DNA of 8,319 nucleotides, from contig CAJOOV010000002.1 in assembly GCA_905236265.1 (NCBI GenBank), positions 1-8,319 of the forward strand, read 5' to 3'. This document shows, piece after piece, positions 1 to 6,343 of this stretch. The notes beneath the pieces are model-generated. The model did no database searches and was not told the origin of the DNA. It worked only from the letters and a program-made list of their open reading frames with translations. The translations under genes and the position numbers were made by a program. This DNA comes from an uncultured Oscillospiraceae bacterium (GTDB lineage Bacteria; Bacillota; Clostridia; Oscillospirales; Oscillospiraceae). How positions within the stretch are numbered: position 1 is the stretch's first letter; every line of letters starts with the position of its first letter.

Positions 1-1
1 G

Positions 2-433
2 GACATCTTCGACAAAATTATGACCCTCCCCGGTCTGCGGCTTCTGGAGCCGCTGTATCGCAGGTACAAACAGCCTCTGCTCTACCTCTTCTTCGGCGTT
101 CTGACCACAGCGCTGAACCTGTTTGTGTTCTGGCTGTGCGCCAAAGCCCTGCCCCCCCTGTGGGCGAATGCGGCTGCGTGGGTGGCGGGAGTCGTGTTCG
201 CCTATGTGACCAACCGGGTCTGGGTCTTTCAGAGCAGGAGCGGAAGGGTTTGGAAGGAGTTCCTCTCCTTCTCCGCCGGGCGTCTGGCCACACTGGGGAT
301 AGAGGAGCTGATGCTCTGGGCAGGGATTGACCTGCTGCACCTTGATGCCATGCCGGTAAAGCTGGCAGCGCAGGTGCTGGTGGTCATCGGCAATTATGTG
401 GTGAGTAAACTGTTTGTGTTTCGACAGCGCTGA
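2..433 (+). CDS. GtrA-family membrane protein (probable lipid-linked sugar flippase), 5' end probably cut by window edge
   Basis: GtrA-family proteins are small four-helix membrane proteins. The best known, phage GtrA, is proposed to flip undecaprenyl-phosphate-glucose across the membrane for O-antigen glucosylation. Numbering from the ATG at 20, hydrophobic helices lie near residues 20-42, 45-65, 83-105 and 113-133. Family hallmarks are FFGVLTTALNLFVF (24-37), YVTNRVWVF (62-70) and the C-terminal NYVVSKLFVFRQ. The frame is open back to base 2 and reads DIFDKIM just before that ATG. No Shine-Dalgarno sequence precedes the ATG, and relatives usually carry a few residues there, so the true start probably lies left of the window. 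A fusion to an upstream GT2 (GtrB-like) domain, known in this family, cannot be excluded. The stop at 431 is followed after 32 bases by the ATG of the next membrane protein, which suggests one transcript. The family call is sure; the carried lipid-sugar is unknown. Confidence 0.9.
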   Translation, partial: DIFDKIMTLPGLRLLEPLYRRYKQPLLYLFFGVLTTALNLFVFWLCAKALPPLWANAAAWVAGVVFAYVTNRVWVFQSRSGRVWKEFLSFSAGRLATLGIEELMLWAGIDLLHLDAMPVKLAAQVLVVIGNYVVSKLFVFRQR

Positions 434-465
434 GAGACACTGCGCTTCAGGGAGATGTGGAGAAT

Positions 466-2130
466 ATGAGTTCAGATTCGGCTAAGCATCTGAAAACAGC
501 AGCGTGCGGGGATACTGTCTCCGGGCAGATGCCCCAGTGCGGCGCAGGTTCGGGGAAGGACAGGCTCTATCAGGCGGCCTGCCTCTACATTTCCCTTCCC
601 CTGTTCGTCTTTTTTGCAGGCTTTCTGCGATGGTACTATGCCCTTGCGGGCTGCGCTGCCCTGTTGGCTGTGCTGCTGCTTGTCCTTCGGGGGAATACCC
701 AAAGGCGCACCCCGTCTGTCTCATGGAAAACAGTGGGGGCTGTATTTCTGTTCTGCCTGCTCTGGTCTTATCTGGGCGGGATGAACGGGTTTTATTACCA
801 GAGCTTCGACTGGGACTGCCGCAATGCGGTCTACTTCGATCTGATTCGCTTTGACTGGCCGGTGATATACAGCAACGGCGGTGCCCTTGTCTACTACATC
901 GGACACTGGCTGCCGCCCGCCGCCGCAGCCAAGCTGTTTACTGCTGTGACAGGCTCCCCGGAGGCCGGACTGCTTGCCGGACGGATGCTGCTCTGGCTGT
1001 GGTCCAGTGCCGGACTCACCATTGTGATTCTGCTGCTGTTTCGCCTGCTGCAGGTGCGGAACCGGAGGCAGCAGATTGCGGCGGTATTCCTGTTTGTGTT
1101 CTTCAGCGGGATGGATCTGGTGGGGGCAGTGCTGTTCAATACCCTTGACACTGCAATGCGGATTGATACGCTCCACGCACTCACGCCCCATTTGGAGCAT
1201 TGGTCCGGGGGAATGCAGTTTTCATCCATGATGACCCTTTTGTTCTGGGTCTTTAACCAGACCATTGTCCCCTGGGTCATCACGCTGTGCTTTCTGCTGG
1301 ACGACAGCCCCCGAAGCTATGTATTTTACTGCGTCTGCTGCCTGCTCAGCGGCCCGTTCTCCTGCGTGGGGCTGGTCGTTCTGATGGTGGTCAGGGCGGG
1401 CGCTTTCTGTGTGGAGCGCATCAGACAGGGTCTTTTCCGGGATATATTCCGGCGTATCCTTTCCCTGCAAAACCTGCTGTCCTTCTGCCTGCCCTTTCCT
1501 CTTGTGGCAGGCTACATCCTCTCCTCCAACGCCGCCGGCGGCGCAGCTGCAGCAGCAGGCGTCGGGGGTGCCGCCGTGCAGAGTCAGGGAACGTCCCTGT
1601 TTTCCGCCGGATACCTGAACAGTCAGCTCTATATTTTTGTTATTATGGAGGTGGGCGTGTACCTTTTTCTGGTGGCGGTTGACCATTTCAGGGATCCACT
1701 GTATTATACTTGCTGGGCAACATTTATTCTTTTCCCCTGCGTGCATGTGGGCGCATCCATCGACTTCTGTATGCGTGCAACCATTCCTGCGTTGTTCGTT
1801 CTGATGGTCTATGTCAGCCGCTTTCTTCTGGAGCATCTGAGCTTTGTCCGGGAAGAGGCTCCCGCCTCCCAGCTTCAAACCATTCGGAGCAGATGCGCAA
1901 AGGTTCTTCTGGTGTGCTATATTCTCGGCATGGGTACGCCTTTGGTGGAGCTGTACCGGGGCGCATACCATGTGATCCATGAAAAGACCATCTTTCTGGA
2001 GGATCAGCGGCTTATGACCTTTGAAGGCCGCGAGGGGAACTATAACTTCGTCACAGCCCACCCGGAATACACGTTCTTTTTCCGGCATATGGCGAAAACA
2101 AACGCAACGGAAGACGGTGAAGGACAATGA
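466..2130 (+). CDS. Large polytopic membrane protein, probable GT-C-type glycosyltransferase
   Basis: I do not recognise a named gene. A start at the ATG at 466 gives 554 aa; an in-frame GTG at 457 adds three residues (557 aa). The ATG is preferred because GGGAG at 450-454 lies 11 bases upstream of it but almost touches the GTG. Counting from the GTG, about ten or more hydrophobic stretches follow a polar N-terminus of roughly 38 residues. The loop after the second or third helix carries FDWDCRN (117-123) and then a conserved-looking stretch including DWPVIYSNGGALVYYIGHW (133-151). Acidic residues in an early outer loop are typical of GT-C lipid-linked-sugar transferases. NQTIVPW (267-273) sits in another such region, and an Ala/Gly-rich loop covers 357-378. 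The C-terminal hundred residues are largely soluble. Position between a GtrA protein and CDP-sugar genes suggests transfer of a polyprenyl-linked sugar at the outer membrane face. A non-catalytic or polymerase-like role remains possible. Confidence 0.85.
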   Translation: MSSDSAKHLKTAACGDTVSGQMPQCGAGSGKDRLYQAACLYISLPLFVFFAGFLRWYYALAGCAALLAVLLLVLRGNTQRRTPSVSWKTVGAVFLFCLLWSYLGGMNGFYYQSFDWDCRNAVYFDLIRFDWPVIYSNGGALVYYIGHWLPPAAAAKLFTAVTGSPEAGLLAGRMLLWLWSSAGLTIVILLLFRLLQVRNRRQQIAAVFLFVFFSGMDLVGAVLFNTLDTAMRIDTLHALTPHLEHWSGGMQFSSMMTLLFWVFNQTIVPWVITLCFLLDDSPRSYVFYCVCCLLSGPFSCVGLVVLMVVRAGAFCVERIRQGLFRDIFRRILSLQNLLSFCLPFPLVAGYILSSNAAGGAAAAAGVGGAAVQSQGTSLFSAGYLNSQLYIFVIMEVGVYLFLVAVDHFRDPLYYTCWATFILFPCVHVGASIDFCMRATIPALFVLMVYVSRFLLEHLSFVREEAPASQLQTIRSRCAKVLLVCYILGMGTPLVELYRGAYHVIHEKTIFLEDQRLMTFEGREGNYNFVTAHPEYTFFFRHMAKTNATEDGEGQ

Positions 2131-2909
2131 AGGTTGTACTGCTGGCAGGAGGGCTGGGCTCCCGGATTACGGAGGAATCCCGTTTCCGCCCCAAGCCCAT
2201 GGTGGAGCTGGGGGGTATGCCTATTCTCTGGCATATTATGAAGGAGTACAGCTATTACGGCTTTCAGGAGTTCATCATCTGCGCCGGATACAAACAACAC
2301 ATCATCAAAGAGTGGTTCGCAGACTACTTCCTGCGCACCAGTGACGTGACCTTTGACTTCACCCAAGGGCGCAACGATATGACCGTTCACACACGGCACT
2401 GCGAGGCGTGGAAGGTCACGGTGGTGAACACCGGACTGAACACCATGACCGGGGGCAGAATCAAACGGGTTCAGCCCTACATCGGGGATGAGACCTTTCT
2501 GATGACCTACGGAGACGGCGTGTGTGATGTCAACATTCAGGATTTGTTACGCTTCCACCGCTCCCATGGGAAGATCGCCACGCTGACGGCTGTGCTGCAG
2601 GAGCAGCAGAAGGGCGTTCTGGACATTGCAGAGAACAACTCCGTGCGCTCCTTCCGGGAGAAGAAGGAGGGGGATGCCTCCCCCATCAACGCTGGGTATA
2701 TGGTGCTGGAGCCGGAGATTTTCCACTATCTCACCGGGGATACCTGTATTTTCGAGCAGGAGCCGCTGCAGACGCTGGCGGAGATGGGCGAGCTGAAATC
2801 ATATCAACACCGGGGCTTCTGGCAGTGCATGGATAATATCCGTGAAAAAGAGATTCTGGAAAAGATGATTGCCTCCGGGAAGGCTCCGTGGATGAAATGG
2901 GATGAATGA
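2127..2909 (+). CDS. rfbF: Glucose-1-phosphate cytidylyltransferase (CDP-glucose pyrophosphorylase)
   Basis: This enzyme makes CDP-glucose and pyrophosphate from CTP and glucose 1-phosphate, the first step towards CDP-linked 3,6-dideoxyhexoses. The 260-residue length matches the family. The N-terminal nucleotide-binding signature LAGGLGSRITEES (6-18) is followed by RPKPMVELGG (21-30) with its lysine, and by ILWHIMKEYSYYGFQEFI (33-50), a hallmark of RfbF rather than RmlA or GalU. TYGDGVCDV (127-135) supplies the metal- and sugar-binding aspartates; INAGYMVLEP (187-196), FEQEPL (209-214) and HRGFWQCMDNIREK (228-241) complete the family pattern. Its ATG overlaps the stop of the upstream membrane gene in an ATGA. 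AAGGA at 2120-2124 is only two bases from the start, so coupling to upstream translation is likely. The call is secure. Confidence 0.97.
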   Translation: MKVVLLAGGLGSRITEESRFRPKPMVELGGMPILWHIMKEYSYYGFQEFIICAGYKQHIIKEWFADYFLRTSDVTFDFTQGRNDMTVHTRHCEAWKVTVVNTGLNTMTGGRIKRVQPYIGDETFLMTYGDGVCDVNIQDLLRFHRSHGKIATLTAVLQEQQKGVLDIAENNSVRSFREKKEGDASPINAGYMVLEPEIFHYLTGDTCIFEQEPLQTLAEMGELKSYQHRGFWQCMDNIREKEILEKMIASGKAPWMKWDE

Positions 2910-4245
2910 CATGTGGAACAGTGAGACGCAGGCACGGCAGGAGATCAAAGCCCTTGTCGCAGAATACTACCATCAGTTCAAGGAGAAAAAAGGGGACTTC
3001 CGCCCCGGTCAGCGCATCAACTACGGGGGCAGAGCCTTTGATGAGCGGGAGATGCTGGCGCTGACGGATGCCATGCTGGACTTCTGGCTCACCACCGGGC
3101 GGTTCTCCGCCCAGTTTGAGGCGGAATTTGCCCGCTATCTGGGGGTGAAATTTGCCCATATCGTCAACAGCGGCTCCTCGGCAAACCTCCTCGCCTTTAT
3201 GGCGCTCACGGCTCCCGAACTGGGGGAGCGGCAGATGAAACCGGGAGACGAGGTGATTACCGTCGCCTGCGCCTTCCCCACCACAGTTGCGCCTATCCTG
3301 CAATACGGCGGAGTGCCTGTGTTTGTGGATGTGAGCCTGCCTCAGTACAATATTGATGTCAGTCAACTGGAGGCCGCCCTCTCGAAGCGCACCAAAGCGG
3401 TGATGATCGCCCACACGCTGGGAAACCCCTTTGACCTGAAGGCGGTAAAGGCCTTTTGCGAGGGTCATCACCTGTGGCTGATTGAGGACAACTGCGATGC
3501 TCTGGGCAGTGAGTATACCATAAATGGGGAGGTGCGGCTCACCGGCACATGGGGCGACATCGGCACCAGCAGCTTCTATCCCCCTCATCACATGACCATG
3601 GGGGAGGGCGGGTGTGTGTACACCCACAATCCCCTGCTCTCCCGGCTGGTGCTGTCCTACCGGGACTGGGGACGGGACTGCGTGTGCCTCTCCGGTCAGG
3701 ACAACCGCTGCGGCCACCGCTTTGACGGGCAGTACGGGGAGCTGCCCCAAGGGTATGACCACAAATACGTCTACAGCCACATGGGCTATAACCTGAAGGC
3801 AACGGATCTGCAGGCGGCCATTGGCTGCGAGCAGCTCAAAAAGCTGCCGGAGTTTACCGCCGCCCGCCGCCGGAACTGGAAGCGGCTCCGGGAGGCTCTG
3901 GAATGCGTGGAGGACAAGCTGATTCTCCCGGAGGCGGCGGAGAACAGCAATCCCTCCTGGTTCGGCTTTCTCATCTCCCTGCGTCCGGGCTGCGGCATGA
4001 CCCGAAACGGACTTACCCACATTCTGGAGCAGCACAATATCCAGACCCGGCTCCTCTTCTCCGGCAACCTCATCCGCCACCCCGCCTTTGACCCGCTCAG
4101 GGGCACGGGGGGCTACCGGGTTGTGGGAGAACTGACGACCACGGATTATATTATGAACAACAGCTTTTGGATCGGTGTCTATCCCGGCATGACGGACGAA
4201 ATGCTGGACTATATGGCGCAGTGCATCATTGAGGCAATGAAATGA
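2902..4245 (+). CDS. rfbH: CDP-4-dehydro-6-deoxyglucose 3-dehydratase (E1), PMP/[2Fe-2S]-dependent
   Basis: RfbH (E1) is a DegT/StrS-fold enzyme that uses pyridoxamine phosphate and an iron-sulfur cluster to remove the C-3 hydroxyl of CDP-4-keto-6-deoxyglucose. Length (447 aa) fits. Fold motifs seen are NSGSSANLLA (89-98), CAFPTTVAPI (123-132), VFVDV (140-144) and LIEDNCDALGSEY (193-205). In SFYPPHHMTMGEGG (224-237) the usual PLP lysine is replaced by His229, the diagnostic E1 change. Cys198, Cys260, Cys262 and Cys270 match the four cluster ligands (CxC then seven residues then C). The gap from Cys198 to Cys260 is 61 residues, against 57 in the Yersinia enzyme as I recall it. The ATG at 2902 overlaps rfbF by 8 bases. 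ATG 2911, with GGGATGA at 2899-2905, is an equally plausible start three codons in. Its reductase partner E3 is not in the window. Confidence 0.97.
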   Translation: MNDMWNSETQARQEIKALVAEYYHQFKEKKGDFRPGQRINYGGRAFDEREMLALTDAMLDFWLTTGRFSAQFEAEFARYLGVKFAHIVNSGSSANLLAFMALTAPELGERQMKPGDEVITVACAFPTTVAPILQYGGVPVFVDVSLPQYNIDVSQLEAALSKRTKAVMIAHTLGNPFDLKAVKAFCEGHHLWLIEDNCDALGSEYTINGEVRLTGTWGDIGTSSFYPPHHMTMGEGGCVYTHNPLLSRLVLSYRDWGRDCVCLSGQDNRCGHRFDGQYGELPQGYDHKYVYSHMGYNLKATDLQAAIGCEQLKKLPEFTAARRRNWKRLREALECVEDKLILPEAAENSNPSWFGFLISLRPGCGMTRNGLTHILEQHNIQTRLLFSGNLIRHPAFDPLRGTGGYRVVGELTTTDYIMNNSFWIGVYPGMTDEMLDYMAQCIIEAMK

Positions 4246-5285
4246 CGGATTTTTACGCAGGAAAAAGGGTGCTGGTCACCGGTCATACCGGCTTCAAGGG
4301 CACATGGCTGACGAAAATACTGGTGAACGCAGGGGCGCAGGTGCTGGGCTATTCCCGGTGCAGCGAGAAATCCCCCAGCCTCTTCGCCCTCTCCGGCGTG
4401 GAGGGGCAGATCACCCATATACAGGGAGATGTGCGGGATTACCCCCACTTATATCAGGTTTTTCAGGATTTTCAGCCGGAGATCGTGTTCCATCTGGCGG
4501 CGCAGCCCATTGTCCGGGAGAGCTATCAGAATCCGCTCTACACCTACGAGACCAACACCATGGGCACGGCAAATGTGCTGGAGGCGATCCGTCACACCCC
4601 CTCTGTCTCCTCCGCCGTCATTGTCACCACGGATAAGGTTTATAAAAACCGGGAATGGGCGTGGGGCTACCGGGAGAACGAGGAGCTGGACGGCTTCGAC
4701 CCCTACAGCAATTCCAAATCCTGCGCAGAGCTGGTGACCGCCGCCTACCGGCGCAGCTTTCCCGCCCTGCCCCCCATTTCCACCGTGCGGGCAGGGAATG
4801 TCATCGGCGGCGGGGACTTTGCCAAAGACCGCATCATCCCCGACTGCGTGCGGGCAGTTTCCGCAGGTGAGAAGATTGTGGTGCGCAACCCTCATTCCGT
4901 GCGCCCCTATCAGCACGTTCTTGAGCCTCTGTCCGCCTACCTGCTGATTGCCCGGCGGCAGAGCGAAAACCCGGCGCTGGCGGGCTGCTACAATATCGGC
5001 CCGGAGGACAGGGACTGTATCACCACCGGAGCCCTTGTCTCCCTCTTCTGTGAAAAGTGGGGGGAGGGCGCAGGCTGGATTGATAAAAGCGAGGCAAATG
5101 CCCCCCATGAAGCGGGCTTTCTCAAGCTGGACTGCAGCCGGGTGAAGTCGGTGTTCGGCTGGCGGCCGAAGTGGGGCATTGAAAAGGCCGTGGAGATGAC
5201 AGTGCGGTTTGAGAAGCACAGGATTAGCGCAGGAAGTGCTGCACAGGAAATGGATTGGGAGATACAGAGCTTTCAACTTTTGTAG
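4242..5285 (+). CDS. rfbG: CDP-glucose 4,6-dehydratase
   Basis: This NAD-dependent extended short-chain dehydrogenase converts CDP-glucose to CDP-4-keto-6-deoxyglucose, the substrate of RfbH. The 347-residue length is normal. The Rossmann signature is VTGHTGFKGTWL (12-23), which is characteristic of RfbG. Further motifs are GDVRD (62-66) and FHLAAQPIVRESYQNP (83-98). TTDK (129-132) and the catalytic Tyr155-x3-Lys159 (PYSNSK) follow, then RAGNVIGGGD (183-192) and RPYQHVLEP (221-229), where the sugar nucleotide binds. The ATG shares an ATGA with the rfbH stop, and GAGG at 4231-4234 sits seven bases upstream. The order F-H-G differs from rfbF-rfbG-rfbH of Salmonella. It is the last gene of the GC-rich block; the next gene starts 73 bases on with different composition. 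Confidence 0.97.
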   Translation: MTDFYAGKRVLVTGHTGFKGTWLTKILVNAGAQVLGYSRCSEKSPSLFALSGVEGQITHIQGDVRDYPHLYQVFQDFQPEIVFHLAAQPIVRESYQNPLYTYETNTMGTANVLEAIRHTPSVSSAVIVTTDKVYKNREWAWGYRENEELDGFDPYSNSKSCAELVTAAYRRSFPALPPISTVRAGNVIGGGDFAKDRIIPDCVRAVSAGEKIVVRNPHSVRPYQHVLEPLSAYLLIARRQSENPALAGCYNIGPEDRDCITTGALVSLFCEKWGEGAGWIDKSEANAPHEAGFLKLDCSRVKSVFGWRPKWGIEKAVEMTVRFEKHRISAGSAAQEMDWEIQSFQLL

Positions 5286-5300
5286 GTGAGCCCTTATACC
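5272..5300 (+). promoter_or_regulatory. Weak candidate sigma-70-type promoter before the LicD gene
   Basis: TTCAAC at 5272-5277 and TATACC at 5295-5300 are separated by 17 bases, matching the consensus at 3 and 4 of 6 positions. The -35 lies inside the end of rfbG. It would give the LicD gene a start of its own where the operon spacing opens up, but a match this poor occurs often by chance. Confidence 0.15.
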
Positions 5301-5341
5301 ATTCTTTCAGCGTTCGGAATGCCGACTATCACCAGAGGTAC

Positions 5342-5349
5342 AGGAAGGA
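5342..5349 (+). promoter_or_regulatory. Ribosome binding site of the LicD-family gene
   Basis: AGGAAGGA lies nine bases before the ATG at 5359 and is the strongest purine-rich ribosome site in the window. It fixes the LicD start and shows that this gene does not depend on coupling to rfbG. Confidence 0.7.
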
Positions 5350-5358
5350 TAACGATCT

Positions 5359-6240
5359 ATGGGTAATATCGAAAAAGAGGCGCTGCATTATGACGAAGTA
5401 AAGCAGGTCATGTTTGCGCTGCTTTGCGAATTAGATCGTGTTTGTCAGTTGTATGACATTCACTATTGTTTGGCCTATGGCACACTAATCGGAGCAGTCA
5501 GAGAGCACGACATGATTCCCTGGGATGATGATGCTGATGTTTTCATTACCACAGATAACCTGCAAAAGCTCATTGCGCATAAAGATGCGTTCCGGGATGG
5601 TTTCCGTTTGGTTCTTCCTGAGGATTATGGGAGCAACATCTATTTTGACAGCGTGGTTCGCCTGAATTACACCTACTCCAACACCTGTGAGGACAGCGAA
5701 GAGAGTCGATACTATTCTGGCTTACGTTCCAATCTGTCGCTGGATTTGTTCCATATTTCTCCAGTGCCGTCGGGATTCCGGGGATGGGCTTACGGCGTTT
5801 ATATGTGCGTACTATATGCCATGGCGAACGCTTTTCGCTACCGGAATGCAACAGAGCATTATACGCTGGGAATGAAGCTTGCAAACTTTATTCTCCTGCC
5901 CATCGGGAGAAGGATCGGACTTCCCAGACTGCGCAGGTTCATACAACAGGGTCAGACAAAATATGACAACAAACCCTGTGACAAAATCCATAATAACGGT
6001 GACGATGTAGGCGCAATGTTCAGATTCTATGCCCGAGAAGACTTTGACAGTATAAAAAGAGTCAATGTCAGCCATGGTATGTTCCCGATACCCGTAGGTT
6101 ATGACAGAATTCTGAAACAACAGTATGGGGATTATATGACACCGCCGGCCATTGATCGGAGAGGCTGGAAATTTGCAGATGTGGATTATCTGCAAGTTTG
6201 TCCTCCCGCTGAAATCACTCCTGTGAAAAACAACCAGTAG
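5359..6240 (+). CDS. LicD-family protein (nucleotidyltransferase-fold phosphotransferase)
   Basis: LicD-family proteins are nucleotidyltransferase-fold enzymes. The founding member moves phosphocholine from CDP-choline onto surface glycans, and relatives are thought to move other phosphorylated groups. In this 293-residue protein the core signature is YCLAYGTLIGAVREHD (36-51) followed by IPWDDDADVFI (53-63), whose Asp56, Asp57, Asp58 and Asp60 should bind metal. A second block, LSLDLFHISPVP (126-137), carries the further acidic residue of the family. FPIPVGYDRILKQQYGDYM (242-260) is the usual closing motif, followed here by about 33 more residues. Residues about 142-182 are partly hydrophobic but not a clear membrane anchor. 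GC content is much lower than in rfbFHG: the line 5401-5460 has 25 G+C of 60, against 44 of 60 at 3661-3720. The donor cannot be deduced, and no choline uptake or activation gene (licA, licB, licC) is visible. The family call is firm, the substrate open. Confidence 0.93.
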   Translation: MGNIEKEALHYDEVKQVMFALLCELDRVCQLYDIHYCLAYGTLIGAVREHDMIPWDDDADVFITTDNLQKLIAHKDAFRDGFRLVLPEDYGSNIYFDSVVRLNYTYSNTCEDSEESRYYSGLRSNLSLDLFHISPVPSGFRGWAYGVYMCVLYAMANAFRYRNATEHYTLGMKLANFILLPIGRRIGLPRLRRFIQQGQTKYDNKPCDKIHNNGDDVGAMFRFYAREDFDSIKRVNVSHGMFPIPVGYDRILKQQYGDYMTPPAIDRRGWKFADVDYLQVCPPAEITPVKNNQ

Positions 6241-6343
6241 CAATCAAGCTGGTGTGCATGGATGGTGCTGCCGTGCGTCATTACGCCGGTGTATCAGTAC
6301 GAACGAACGGCAATCAGTACAATAGTGAAAAGGATGAGTGTCA
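6241..6343 (+). other. Spacer between the LicD gene and the HAD-family gene
   Basis: About 100 bases hold no recognisable gene. There is an 8-base direct repeat ATCAGTAC at 6293-6300 and 6313-6320, and no hairpin with a T-run, so no intrinsic terminator separates the two genes. AAGGA at 6330-6334 is the likely ribosome site for the next gene. The LicD frame stays open past its TAG to a TGA at 6409, but that stretch resembles nothing known to me. Confidence 0.5.

Noticed and set aside
1222..2127. Open frame of 301 codons on the minus strand
   Set aside because: It is antisense to the polytopic membrane protein. Its product is rich in His, Gln and Lys, as expected from reverse reading of hydrophobic codons, and shows no domain.
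2731..4080. Open frame of 449 codons on the minus strand
   Set aside because: It lies wholly opposite rfbF/rfbH, whose motifs are intact. Its protein is low in recognisable pattern, and GC-rich codon use on the + strand removes stops from the other strand.
5309..5321. Small hairpin GCGTTC-GG-AATGC after rfbG as a terminator
   Set aside because: Only about five pairs including a G-T pair, and no T-run follows.
6318..6323. TACAAT as a -10 box before the HAD gene
   Set aside because: No -35 at proper distance, and the implied transcript start would fall on the ribosome site.
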